Positions 1-5,825 of a stretch of 11,882 nt of DNA are shown here, piece by piece. The position numbers and the translations under genes were made by a program. The DNA is from Planctomycetota bacterium (GTDB lineage Bacteria > Planctomycetota > Phycisphaerae > Sedimentisphaerales > Anaerohalosphaeraceae), in the NCBI GenBank assembly GCA_003644215.1, contig QNBU01000011.1, positions 1-11,882 of the forward strand, read 5' to 3'. The notes beneath the pieces are model-generated. The model was not told where the DNA came from. It did no database searches and saw only the letters and a program-made list of their open reading frames with translations. Position 1 is the first letter of the stretch. Every line of letters starts with the position of its first letter.

Positions 1-215
1 CTTGTTGTCTGATTTTAGCTCCAATATATGGTGTGTCAACAAGAAATTGAAAACTTTTATCGGTCCACACCTTTTTTTGTAGACAGTCGCAATCAATTTG
101 TCGGCAATAACGGTTGTTTCACAGGTTCGGTCGGTTGCCGCAAGCATTATCAACCATACATGCCCGTTGTCCCGCCAAAGTCAAAACTCCTCCGGGTCAA
201 AGAGTTTCACACGAT

Positions 216-239
216 AAAACCGCCGCGTATCCGGTTTTT
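216..239 (+). terminator. Possible weak terminator of an upstream gene
   Basis: AAAACCG (216-222) can pair with CGGTTTT (232-238) around a 9-nt loop, and the right arm runs into a five-T stretch (235-239). It lies just before the ppdK promoter, which would suit the end of a plus-strand gene lying left of the window. The stem is short and mostly A-T, so this is weakly supported. Confidence 0.3.
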
Positions 240-244
240 CCCTG

Positions 245-273
245 TTGACACGGGGCGGGTTTGGGGCTATAGT
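245..273 (+). promoter_or_regulatory. Sigma-70-type promoter for ppdK
   Basis: A perfect -35 box TTGACA (245-250) is separated by 17 nt (251-267) from a -10 box TATAGT (268-273; five of six consensus positions). A start site near 280 would give a leader of about 120 nt before the ppdK ATG. This is the only strong promoter match upstream of the gene. Planctomycete promoters are not well characterised, so the call rests on the general bacterial consensus. Confidence 0.65.
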
Positions 274-399
274 CCACATCCTTTTGTACAGATACCCGAT
301 TGATACTATGGACGCAACCGGTACGCTGCGATCGACTCGAGGGTGAAAAACAGGAAAAATACGAATTTTTAACCGTTAAATACAATAGGAGTTACAAAA

Positions 400-3135
400 A
401 TGGCAAAGAAAAAAGCTGCAAAAAAAGCAGTGAAGCGCGTGTATTTCTTCGGTAACGGAAAAGCCGAAGCGAATGCGAAGATGAAAGAGTTACTCGGCGG
501 CAAGGGTGCCAATCTGGCCGAGATGACCAGCTTGGGCGTGCCAGTTCCTCCGGGATTTACGATCTCAACCCAAACCTGCCACGATTTTAACAAACTTGGG
601 CAAAAATGGCCCAAAGGCCTCAAAGAAGAGGTCGTCAAGAATGTCGCCAAGCTGGAACGGGCAATGAAGGCCAAATTCGGCGACCCAAAAGATCCGCTGC
701 TGGTTTCGGTTCGTTCCGGCGCTGCTGTTTCGATGCCGGGTATGATGGACACCGTCTTGAACCTCGGTCTTAATGACGATGTTGTTGCGGGCATCATCAA
801 AAAGACCGGCAACGCCCGTTTTGCCTATGACATTTACCGCCGCTTTATCGATATGTTCGGTGATGTGGTGATGGGCTGTCATCACGAGAAATTTGAGCAC
901 GCCCTTGACACCGCCAAGAAAAAAGCCAAAGTCGCCGATGATAACGAGCTGTCCGCCGATCAACTGGCCGGCGTTGTTGACGATTATAAGAAAATTTACA
1001 AAAAACAAGTTGGCAAGATGTTCCCGCAGGACCCGATGGTGCAGTTGACGCACGCCGTCAACGCGGTCTTTGGGAGCTGGGATATTCCCCGTGCCATTAA
1101 GTATCGCCAGCTGAACGATATCACCGGCCTGCTGGGTACGGCGGTCAATGTTCAGGCGATGGTCTTCGGCAACATGGGCGACGACTGCAGCACAGGTGTA
1201 TGCTTTACACGAAACCCTAGTACCGGCGCGAAAGAGTTTTACGGCGAATATCTCATCAACGCCCAGGGCGAGGATGTCGTTGCCGGTATCCGCACACCGC
1301 TGGACCTCAAGCATCTCAAGAAAGATATGCCCAAGGCCTATAAAGAGCTGACCGCGCTGATGACCAAGCTCGAAAAGCATTATAAAGATATGCAGGATAT
1401 GGAGTTCACCGTTCAGGAAAATGTCCTGTACATCCTGCAGACCCGTAACGGCAAGCGGACTGCCGAAGCAGCCGTCAAGAATGCTGTCGATATGGTCAAA
1501 GAAAAAATGATCAAGCCAGCCGAAGCCGTGATGCGGGTAACGCCCGAACAGCTTGACCGTCTGCTGCATCCGCATTTCGATGCCAAGGCAACACGCACTG
1601 TCATTACCACCGGCTTGCCAGCTTCTCCGGGAGCGGCGGTTGGACAGGTGGTCTTTGATGCTGAAACCGCTGAGCAATGGCGCGACAAGGGCAAAAAGGT
1701 TATCCTGGTGCGTATCGAAACCAGCCCCGAAGACATCGGCGGCATGGACGCGGCAGTCGGCATCCTAACCCAGCGCGGCGGCATGACTTCCCACGCGGCG
1801 GTGGTCGCTCGCGGGATGGGCAAGTGCTGTGTAGCCGGTTGCGGTGATATGGCCATCAGCTATAAGGCCAAAAAGTTCACCGTCGGCGGCAAGACCATTA
1901 AGGCAGGCGACTGGATCAGCTTGGACGGTTCACTCGGCCAGGTCATCAGCGGCCAGGTTCCGACCGTTGAACCAAAACTAACCGGCGCATTCGGCCAGTT
2001 CATGAAAATGTGTGACAAGTTCCGCACACTGGGCGTTCGCACCAATGCCGACACCCCAGGCGACAGCAAACGCGCCCGCGACTTCGGCGCCGAAGGCATC
2101 GGCCTGACGCGAACCGAGCATATGTTCTTCGAGGGTGAACGCATCTGGCCTGTTCGTGAAATGATTCTTGCCGCCGATGATTACGCGGCTCTGCTAAGCG
2201 GTCTGTCAGACACCGAGGACAAAAAGGAAATCACCGCACTCAAGAAGCAGTACGGCCCAGCTAAAAAACAGTTCGAGGGCGCGTTGAAGAAACTGCTGCC
2301 CTACCAGCGAAAAGACTTCGTCGGTATCTTCAAGGCGATGGCGGGCCTGCCGGTAACGGTTCGTCTGTTAGATCCGCCGCTGCATGAGTTCCTGCCGCAG
2401 GAAGAAAAGAACCAGAAAGAAATGGCCAAACGGCTAAAAATCAGTCCGAAGGTCGTCAAAGAGCAGGTCGAGTCGCTGCATGAGTTCAACCCGATGCTCG
2501 GTCATCGCGGCTGCCGTCTGGCGATCACCTATCCGGCCATCTACCGGATGCAGGTGCGGGCCATTATGGAAGCGGCCCTGCAGGTCAAAAAGTCCGGCAA
2601 GAAAGTCCTGCCGGAAATCATGATCCCGCTGGTCGGTTCGATTGAGGAATTGGCGATTATTAAGGCCGATGTCATCGATGAAGTCCAGCAGGTCTTCAAG
2701 GCCAAGAAGGCCAGGATGCCGTATATGGTCGGTACGATGATCGAGGTCCCGCGGGCGGCATTGACTTCGGATCAGGTGGCGACCGAGGCGGAATTCTTCA
2801 GTTTTGGCACCAACGACCTGACCCAGATGACAATGGGCTTTAGCCGCGATGATGCGGGCAAGTTCCTCGGCGAATATGTCAAACAGGGTATCTACGCGGT
2901 TGACCCATTCCAGGCACTGGATCAAAGCGGTGTTGGAAAACTCGTTGAGGTTGGCATCGCACTTGGCCGGACGACCCGTCCGAAGCTCAAAATCGGCATC
3001 TGCGGCGAGCACGGCGGCGAACCGAGCAGCATCGAGTTCTGCCACAAAGCGGGCATGAACTATGTAAGCTGTTCCCCGTTCCGCGTCCCCATCGCAAGAC
3101 TGGCCGCCGCACAAGCCGCCATCAAGAACAAGTAG
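400..3135 (+). CDS. ppdK: Pyruvate, phosphate dikinase
   Basis: Cytoplasmic enzyme that interconverts ATP, pyruvate and phosphate with AMP, PEP and PPi, linking glycolysis and gluconeogenesis. The protein has 911 residues. The N-terminal ATP-grasp domain (about 15-360) shows LGGKGANLAEM and VSVRSGAAVSMPGMMD with R105. The swivelling phosphohistidine domain (about 410-525) shows GGMTSHAAVVARGMGK with catalytic H465 and the adjacent T463. The C-terminal PEP/pyruvate barrel (about 540-905) shows LTRTEHMFF, FGTNDLTQMTMG (803-814) and GICGEHGGEPS with catalytic C868. All key residues are present, so it should be active. The ATG at 400 has AGGAG 8 nt upstream. It is longer than the roughly 875-residue clostridial enzyme because of a lysine/alanine-rich N-terminus and about 27 extra residues between M588 and L632. 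It is a stand-alone unit with its own promoter and terminator. Confidence 0.97.
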   Translation: MAKKKAAKKAVKRVYFFGNGKAEANAKMKELLGGKGANLAEMTSLGVPVPPGFTISTQTCHDFNKLGQKWPKGLKEEVVKNVAKLERAMKAKFGDPKDPLLVSVRSGAAVSMPGMMDTVLNLGLNDDVVAGIIKKTGNARFAYDIYRRFIDMFGDVVMGCHHEKFEHALDTAKKKAKVADDNELSADQLAGVVDDYKKIYKKQVGKMFPQDPMVQLTHAVNAVFGSWDIPRAIKYRQLNDITGLLGTAVNVQAMVFGNMGDDCSTGVCFTRNPSTGAKEFYGEYLINAQGEDVVAGIRTPLDLKHLKKDMPKAYKELTALMTKLEKHYKDMQDMEFTVQENVLYILQTRNGKRTAEAAVKNAVDMVKEKMIKPAEAVMRVTPEQLDRLLHPHFDAKATRTVITTGLPASPGAAVGQVVFDAETAEQWRDKGKKVILVRIETSPEDIGGMDAAVGILTQRGGMTSHAAVVARGMGKCCVAGCGDMAISYKAKKFTVGGKTIKAGDWISLDGSLGQVISGQVPTVEPKLTGAFGQFMKMCDKFRTLGVRTNADTPGDSKRARDFGAEGIGLTRTEHMFFEGERIWPVREMILAADDYAALLSGLSDTEDKKEITALKKQYGPAKKQFEGALKKLLPYQRKDFVGIFKAMAGLPVTVRLLDPPLHEFLPQEEKNQKEMAKRLKISPKVVKEQVESLHEFNPMLGHRGCRLAITYPAIYRMQVRAIMEAALQVKKSGKKVLPEIMIPLVGSIEELAIIKADVIDEVQQVFKAKKARMPYMVGTMIEVPRAALTSDQVATEAEFFSFGTNDLTQMTMGFSRDDAGKFLGEYVKQGIYAVDPFQALDQSGVGKLVEVGIALGRTTRPKLKIGICGEHGGEPSSIEFCHKAGMNYVSCSPFRVPIARLAAAQAAIKNK

Positions 3136-3160
3136 TTTGTTCTGATATAAACGCAACACC

Positions 3161-3195
3161 AAAGGGTGTGTCCGAAAGGACACGCCCTTTTTTTT
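3161..3195 (+). terminator. Rho-independent terminator of ppdK
   Basis: A 13-bp stem pairs 3161-3173 with 3178-3190 and has one G-T pair. It is capped by a GAAA tetraloop (3174-3177) and followed by continuous T to 3195. It begins 25 nt after the ppdK stop codon and is a textbook intrinsic terminator. Confidence 0.93.
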
Positions 3196-3200
3196 CATAC

Positions 3201-3298
3201 AAACAAAAGCGTGGAGCGGAAGCGACACGATGGGGGGTTGTGTGTTATCGAACACACCGAGTAACCCATCCCTGCGCTCCCGCTTCGGGCTTTTGTTT
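3201..3298. repeat. Branched palindromic intergenic element
   Basis: A 98-nt unit lies between two convergent terminators. The outer arms AAACAAAAGC (3201-3210) and GCTTTTGTTT (3289-3298) are perfect complements. Inside them, GGAGCG (3213-3218) can pair with CGCTCC (3275-3280), or alternatively GAAGCG (3219-3224) with CGCTTC (3281-3286). GGGTT (3235-3239) pairs with AACCC (3263-3267), with GAT/ATC extending that stem. The tip GTGTGTT (3240-3246) pairs with AACACAC (3251-3257) around an ATCG loop. The last 31 nt resemble a site at 11589-11613. No open frame or transposase is associated. It could be a REP- or MITE-like repeat or a structured RNA; I cannot tell which. Confidence 0.6.
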
Positions 3299-3309
3299 AC
3301 CGGCGCAAT

Positions 3310-3340
3310 AAAAAAAAAGCCCCTTGAAATACCAAGGGGC
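3310..3340 (-). terminator. Rho-independent terminator of the cold-shock gene
   Basis: GCCCCTTG (3319-3326) pairs perfectly with CAAGGGGC (3333-3340) around a 6-nt loop. On the minus strand the stem runs into nine T (complement of A 3310-3318). It lies 27 nt past the stop codon of the cold-shock gene. Confidence 0.88.
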
Positions 3341-3367
3341 CTTTGGCGTTGGACTTCTGATAGGGTG

Positions 3368-3571
3368 TTAGCAGGGTTTTACCTGAGTTGCGCAGGGGCC
3401 TTTTTTGCCCTCGCCGATTTCAAACTCGACTGCCTGATCTTCCTGCAATGAGGCATAGCCCTGCGAGACGATCTCTGAGTGATGGACGAACAGATCGTCG
3501 CCGCCATCATCGGGGCAGATGAAACCAAAACCTTTACTGTCATTGAACCACTTTACTTTACCTGTACTCAT
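3368..3571 (-). CDS. Cold-shock-domain protein, CspA family
   Basis: A 67-residue, single-domain nucleic-acid-binding protein of the CspA family, a cytoplasmic RNA chaperone that binds single-stranded RNA and DNA. The five-stranded OB-fold signature is clear: GKVKWFND at the N-terminus, RNP1-type KGFGFI at 13-18, RNP2-type LFVHHSEI at 27-34, and the family-typical EGKKGPCATQV near the C-terminus. Length is normal for the family. The ATG is preceded by AGGGAG (minus strand of 3580-3585) 8 nt away, which fixes the start. It is convergent with ppdK and monocistronic, with its own terminator. A 431-nt gene-free stretch lies upstream, leaving room for the long leader that is usual for cold-shock mRNAs, but whether it is cold-inducible cannot be read from the sequence. 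Confidence 0.95.
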   Translation of the reverse strand: MSTGKVKWFNDSKGFGFICPDDGGDDLFVHHSEIVSQGYASLQEDQAVEFEIGEGKKGPCATQVKPC

Positions 3572-4002
3572 GTGTACGACTCCCTGGCCCCCAAAGGACC
3601 TTACTCAATTATCCCTTTCTCGCTATTTTGCAGGCCTCGGTCCAAAGAGACAAAAAATAACCCAAGCCCATCGACACCACCGCCGCGTCATCGCCATCGA
3701 CAACGCCCAGCCGCAATGTTGTATGCCTACCAAGTGCGCCATTGTTCCTTGCCGGAGCGGTAATTGCAAGATTATTTTGCGAATTCTTCATTTTTTGGTA
3801 ATACTTCAACTGTATGAAGCCAAAAATACACTTGAAAATCTTCGCATTCAAGATTTACATGCCCCGGTATCATAAGGACTTGTTTTTGCAGGTTCTTAGC
3901 CGCACAAGCGCCAATCGAAACGCCAGCTACAAAAAAACCGCCGGGGTAAATCGTTCACACCCGGCGGTTTTTGTTTTTTTACATTTACTTCGTTAAGAAA
4001 AA
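3572..4002. other. Gene-free region upstream of the cold-shock gene
   Basis: Apart from the terminator at 3933-3980 I see no confident gene. On the minus strand, TTGAAT (3846-3851) and TATTTT (3823-3828) are 17 nt apart and form a possible promoter for the cold-shock gene; each matches consensus at four of six positions. It would give a leader of about 250 nt. A small inverted repeat (CTTGAA 3831-3836 / TTCAAG 3847-3852) overlaps it. A minus-strand open frame ending at 3609 (start 3851) has no family resemblance or good ribosome binding site and is not called. Confidence 0.4.
3933..3980 (-). terminator. Terminator of the peptidyl-prolyl isomerase gene
   Basis: A 13-bp perfect stem (3933-3945 with 3960-3972) contains the GC core CCGCCGGG and has a 14-nt loop. 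A/T runs flank both sides, so it can terminate in either direction. It begins 22 nt past the stop codon of the minus-strand isomerase gene and is the natural end of that transcription unit. Confidence 0.88.
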
Positions 4003-5274
4003 CTACTTCTCTTCAATCGCTTCCGGTGCAGGAGCCGGTTGAATGGGCGCCGGTGCGGCCTGTTGAGCAGCTCGGCGGGCGGCCTGTTCGGCCTGGCGAG
4101 CGGCAGCGGCCTTTTCCATCTCATCCCGCAGGGCCTGCTCTTTTTCGGAGTACTCAATCGTCGCGCTGTCGCGCATCGTCTTGCTGTATTCAGCCCAGAA
4201 ACCTCTCTGTTTTTGTTGGACCAAAAACTGGGTAATCTGCTCTTTGGCTTCGTCAAAAGAGGTTACACTGGCCTCTTTCTTGTCGGTTACCTTGATGATG
4301 TGATAGCCAAAACTGGTTTTGACGATACCGGTGACCTGGCCGGATTCGGTTTCAAACGCGGCCTTTTCAAACGCCGGGTCCATCTGGCCCTTGCCGAAGA
4401 ATCCCAGATCGCCACCTTTGTCTTTGGACGGACAAGTCGAGACCTCTTTAGCAACGGCTTCAAATGCTTCACCAGCATCCAGACGGGCCTTGGCGGCTTC
4501 GATCTTTTCCAGTTCCGCCGGGTATTCGTCCTCTTTGATGCCGCGCTTACCGCAGAGGATATGGCTGGCTTTGACCTGGCCGGGCTGATTAAAGTGCTGC
4601 GGATTCTCATCATAAAACTTTTTCGCGTCGGCCTCAGTTACAACCGCATTGGGATCCAGAGATTCCATCAGGGCTTTCATCTGCATCTGGGAACGAACCT
4701 GACCTTTAATGTCTTCCAGCGTCATCCCCATCTTGGCAATCTCCTTTTCAACTTCTTCGAGAGATTGACCCTTTTGGCCGGCGATCTTTTCGATTTCCTC
4801 GATAACTTGCTCGTTGGTTACAGCAGCGATATTATTTTTTTCTATCTCCTGGCTCAGAAGGACCTGTTCGATCTTCCCATCCACCACGCGACTGCGAACC
4901 TGCTGCTTCATAGTGTCCGGAAATTCCATTCCGGGAGGCATCCGTTTTTTCTGCATTTCGACCATCTTCGCGACTTCATCAGAAACCTCTTTCTCGGTGA
5001 TTTCCTGACCATTAACCGTTACGACAACGGCGTCTAAGTCTATCTCTTCAACAACTTCCTCTGCGACAGCAGGTGTTTCCGGCTGAACGACAACCTCTTC
5101 CGGTTGTGCAAGTTCCGGGACTTCTTCGGCGACTTCCTGTTTGGCCGGAACATCTTCAATGACCACAGCGGCCTGCTCGATCAAAGCATTCGGGTCATCT
5201 GTCGTTTTTGCTTCTTCCTGACAACCAGCGATTGCAAAAATCGCGACACTCACAAATACCAATAACTTCTTCAT
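4003..5274 (-). CDS. Lipoprotein peptidyl-prolyl cis-trans isomerase, SurA/PrsA-like (parvulin)
   Basis: Predicted envelope foldase of 423 residues. An 18-residue lipoprotein signal MKKLLVFVSVAIFAIAGC places the lipidated cysteine at C18 (lipobox IAGC). An acidic, valine/proline-rich linker follows (about 19-80), then a SurA-N/trigger-type helical chaperone segment (about 81-215). The parvulin (PpiC) rotamase domain spans about 234-331, with VKASHIL, GGDLGFFGKGQMDPAF and FGYHIIKVTD. The tail is alanine/glutamine-rich and ends in proline repeats (about 385-423). I chose the second ATG because AGGA lies 6 nt ahead of it and it gives a clean signal peptide. The upstream in-frame ATG (5287-5289) lacks a ribosome binding site and would add MKGRR. 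The family assists folding of exported proteins; the actual clients are unknown. It is the last gene before a strong terminator, downstream of the GxxExxY cassette. Confidence 0.92.
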   Translation of the reverse strand: MKKLLVFVSVAIFAIAGCQEEAKTTDDPNALIEQAAVVIEDVPAKQEVAEEVPELAQPEEVVVQPETPAVAEEVVEEIDLDAVVVTVNGQEITEKEVSDEVAKMVEMQKKRMPPGMEFPDTMKQQVRSRVVDGKIEQVLLSQEIEKNNIAAVTNEQVIEEIEKIAGQKGQSLEEVEKEIAKMGMTLEDIKGQVRSQMQMKALMESLDPNAVVTEADAKKFYDENPQHFNQPGQVKASHILCGKRGIKEDEYPAELEKIEAAKARLDAGEAFEAVAKEVSTCPSKDKGGDLGFFGKGQMDPAFEKAAFETESGQVTGIVKTSFGYHIIKVTDKKEASVTSFDEAKEQITQFLVQQKQRGFWAEYSKTMRDSATIEYSEKEQALRDEMEKAAAARQAEQAARRAAQQAAPAPIQPAPAPEAIEEK

Positions 5275-5302
5275 TCTTCTTCCTTTCATTTTTGTTTTTT
5301 TT

Positions 5303-5332
5303 AACCACAGAATACACTGAAATACACGGAAA
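5303..5332. repeat. Inverted-repeat arm, left, of the GxxExxY cassette
   Basis: A 30-nt arm that is complementary to 5792-5821 at 26 of 30 positions. It is composed of degenerate units of about 10 nt: CACAGAATA (5306-5314), CACTGAAATA (5315-5324) and CACGGAAAGT (5325-5334). It lies just beyond the GxxExxY stop codon and 28 nt before the isomerase start codon, so it forms part of that gene's leader. Confidence 0.8.
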
Positions 5333-5333
5333 G

Positions 5334-5729
5334 TTATAAAACAAATCTTTCTATTTGTACCTTTGGATAGTGTCCAAAGTTTACAATGAGTCCAAGTTTT
5401 AATCCTGTTGCTTTCAAATAGTTAATCAGTTGGGCTTTATGTTCATCTGAAATATCTTTGGTGGCTTTCAATTCCACGATTATTTTACCATAGCAAATTA
5501 AATCCGGCCGGTAGGTTTGTTGCAGTGGCTGATCTTTATAGACCAGCTTTAGCCCAGGTTGTGCGACAAAAGGTATCTTTTTGATTGTTAGTTCTTTTTC
5601 AAGGCACTCCTGATAAACAGATTCCAGAAAACCGTTGCTCATTTCCTTATAAACATCAAATACTGCCCCTCGAATAGCAAAGGTCTCATCCTCATAAATC
5701 AATTTCTTATTTTGTGTGCTTTCCTGCAT
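5334..5729 (-). CDS. GxxExxY family protein with PD-(D/E)XK nuclease-like core
   Basis: A 131-residue protein of the GxxExxY family. The name-giving motif is G33-F-L-E36-S-V-Y39. A PD-(D/E)XK-like core follows: P75-D76 in TYRPDLICY, then E86-L-K88 in KIIVELKAT. The family C-terminal block is also present (HKAQLINYLKATGLKLG, then LIVNFG, about 97-119). The putative metal and catalytic positions D76, E86 and K88 are intact, so the domain could be an active nuclease, but the cellular role of the family is not established. It is predicted to be soluble, with no signal or membrane segment. Length is typical. The ATG at 5729 has only a poor ribosome binding site. The gene sits between asnS and the isomerase and is framed by inverted repeats, unlike any neighbour, which suggests acquisition. 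Confidence 0.9.
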   Translation of the reverse strand: MQESTQNKKLIYEDETFAIRGAVFDVYKEMSNGFLESVYQECLEKELTIKKIPFVAQPGLKLVYKDQPLQQTYRPDLICYGKIIVELKATKDISDEHKAQLINYLKATGLKLGLIVNFGHYPKVQIERFVL

Positions 5730-5764
5730 CTTCGGTTTTTATTCTAAACTACGGAAGCGACTGA

Positions 5765-5770
5765 ATTATA
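5765..5770 (-). promoter_or_regulatory. Possible -10 box for the GxxExxY gene
   Basis: The minus strand reads a perfect TATAAT here, 35 nt ahead of the GxxExxY start codon and just inside the right inverted-repeat arm. No recognisable -35 box is found at 16-18 nt spacing (the 17-nt position reads AAAAAG), and there is no extended TG. It may be chance in AT-rich DNA. Confidence 0.25.
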
Positions 5771-5791
5771 CTGAAATTTTTAAACATCTTT

Positions 5792-5821
5792 TTTCCGTGT
5801 CATTCCGTGTTTTCTGTGGTT
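5792..5821. repeat. Inverted-repeat arm, right, of the GxxExxY cassette
   Basis: A 30-nt arm complementary to 5303-5332 at 26 of 30 positions. On the minus strand it reads as CACAGAAAA, CACGGAATGA and CACGGAAAAA in succession, the same roughly 10-nt pattern as the other arm. It begins 4 nt after the asnS stop codon and occupies the place where an asnS terminator might be expected; none is seen there. Confidence 0.8.
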
Positions 5822-5825
5822 CTTT

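Larger units (their letters stand above)
1..399. other. Gene-free upstream region of ppdK
   Basis: No convincing gene was found here. The only longer open frame (28-303, plus) encodes a peptide with no recognisable family, has no ribosome binding site and runs over a consensus promoter, so it is not called. The region holds a short terminator-like hairpin (216-239), a sigma-70-type promoter (245-273) and a leader of about 120 nt with a good ribosome binding site (AGGAG at 387-391). Small inverted repeats are visible at 1-7/37-43 (CTTGTTG/CAACAAG), 184-189/202-207 (AAACTC/GAGTTT), 355-360/365-370 (AAAAAT/ATTTTT) and the 11-nt palindrome TTAACCGTTAA at 369-379. None of these matches a known operator or riboswitch that I recognise. 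Confidence 0.6.
5303..5821 (-). mobile_element. Putative GxxExxY cassette bounded by inverted repeats
   Basis: A 519-nt unit made of two 30-nt imperfect terminal inverted repeats around a single 131-codon gene for a GxxExxY/PD-(D/E)XK protein. It carries no transposase, integrase or reverse transcriptase. The left arm starts 1 nt beyond the gene's stop codon. The right arm lies 4 nt beyond the asnS stop codon. Both outer flanks are T-rich, but no clear target-site duplication can be read. From general knowledge, GxxExxY genes are often accessory and are found near such CACAGA/CACGGA repeats. Mobility is my inference from the layout and has not been shown. Confidence 0.45.

Noticed and set aside
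28..303. Plus-strand open frame of 91 codons upstream of ppdK
   Set aside because: It has no family resemblance and no ribosome binding site, and it runs through the consensus promoter of ppdK.
3609..3851. Minus-strand open frame of 80 codons just upstream of the cold-shock gene
   Set aside because: The peptide has no recognisable motif and no clear ribosome binding site. It more likely lies in the leader or promoter region of the cold-shock gene.
4039..5037. Long plus-strand open frame (332 codons) opposite the isomerase gene
   Set aside because: It is antisense to a well-supported gene with clear domains. The translation is Phe/Leu-rich and shows no family features.
5303..5821. CRISPR-like array from the repeated CACRGAA units
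   Set aside because: The units are only about 10 nt, contiguous and degenerate, with no spacers and no cas genes.
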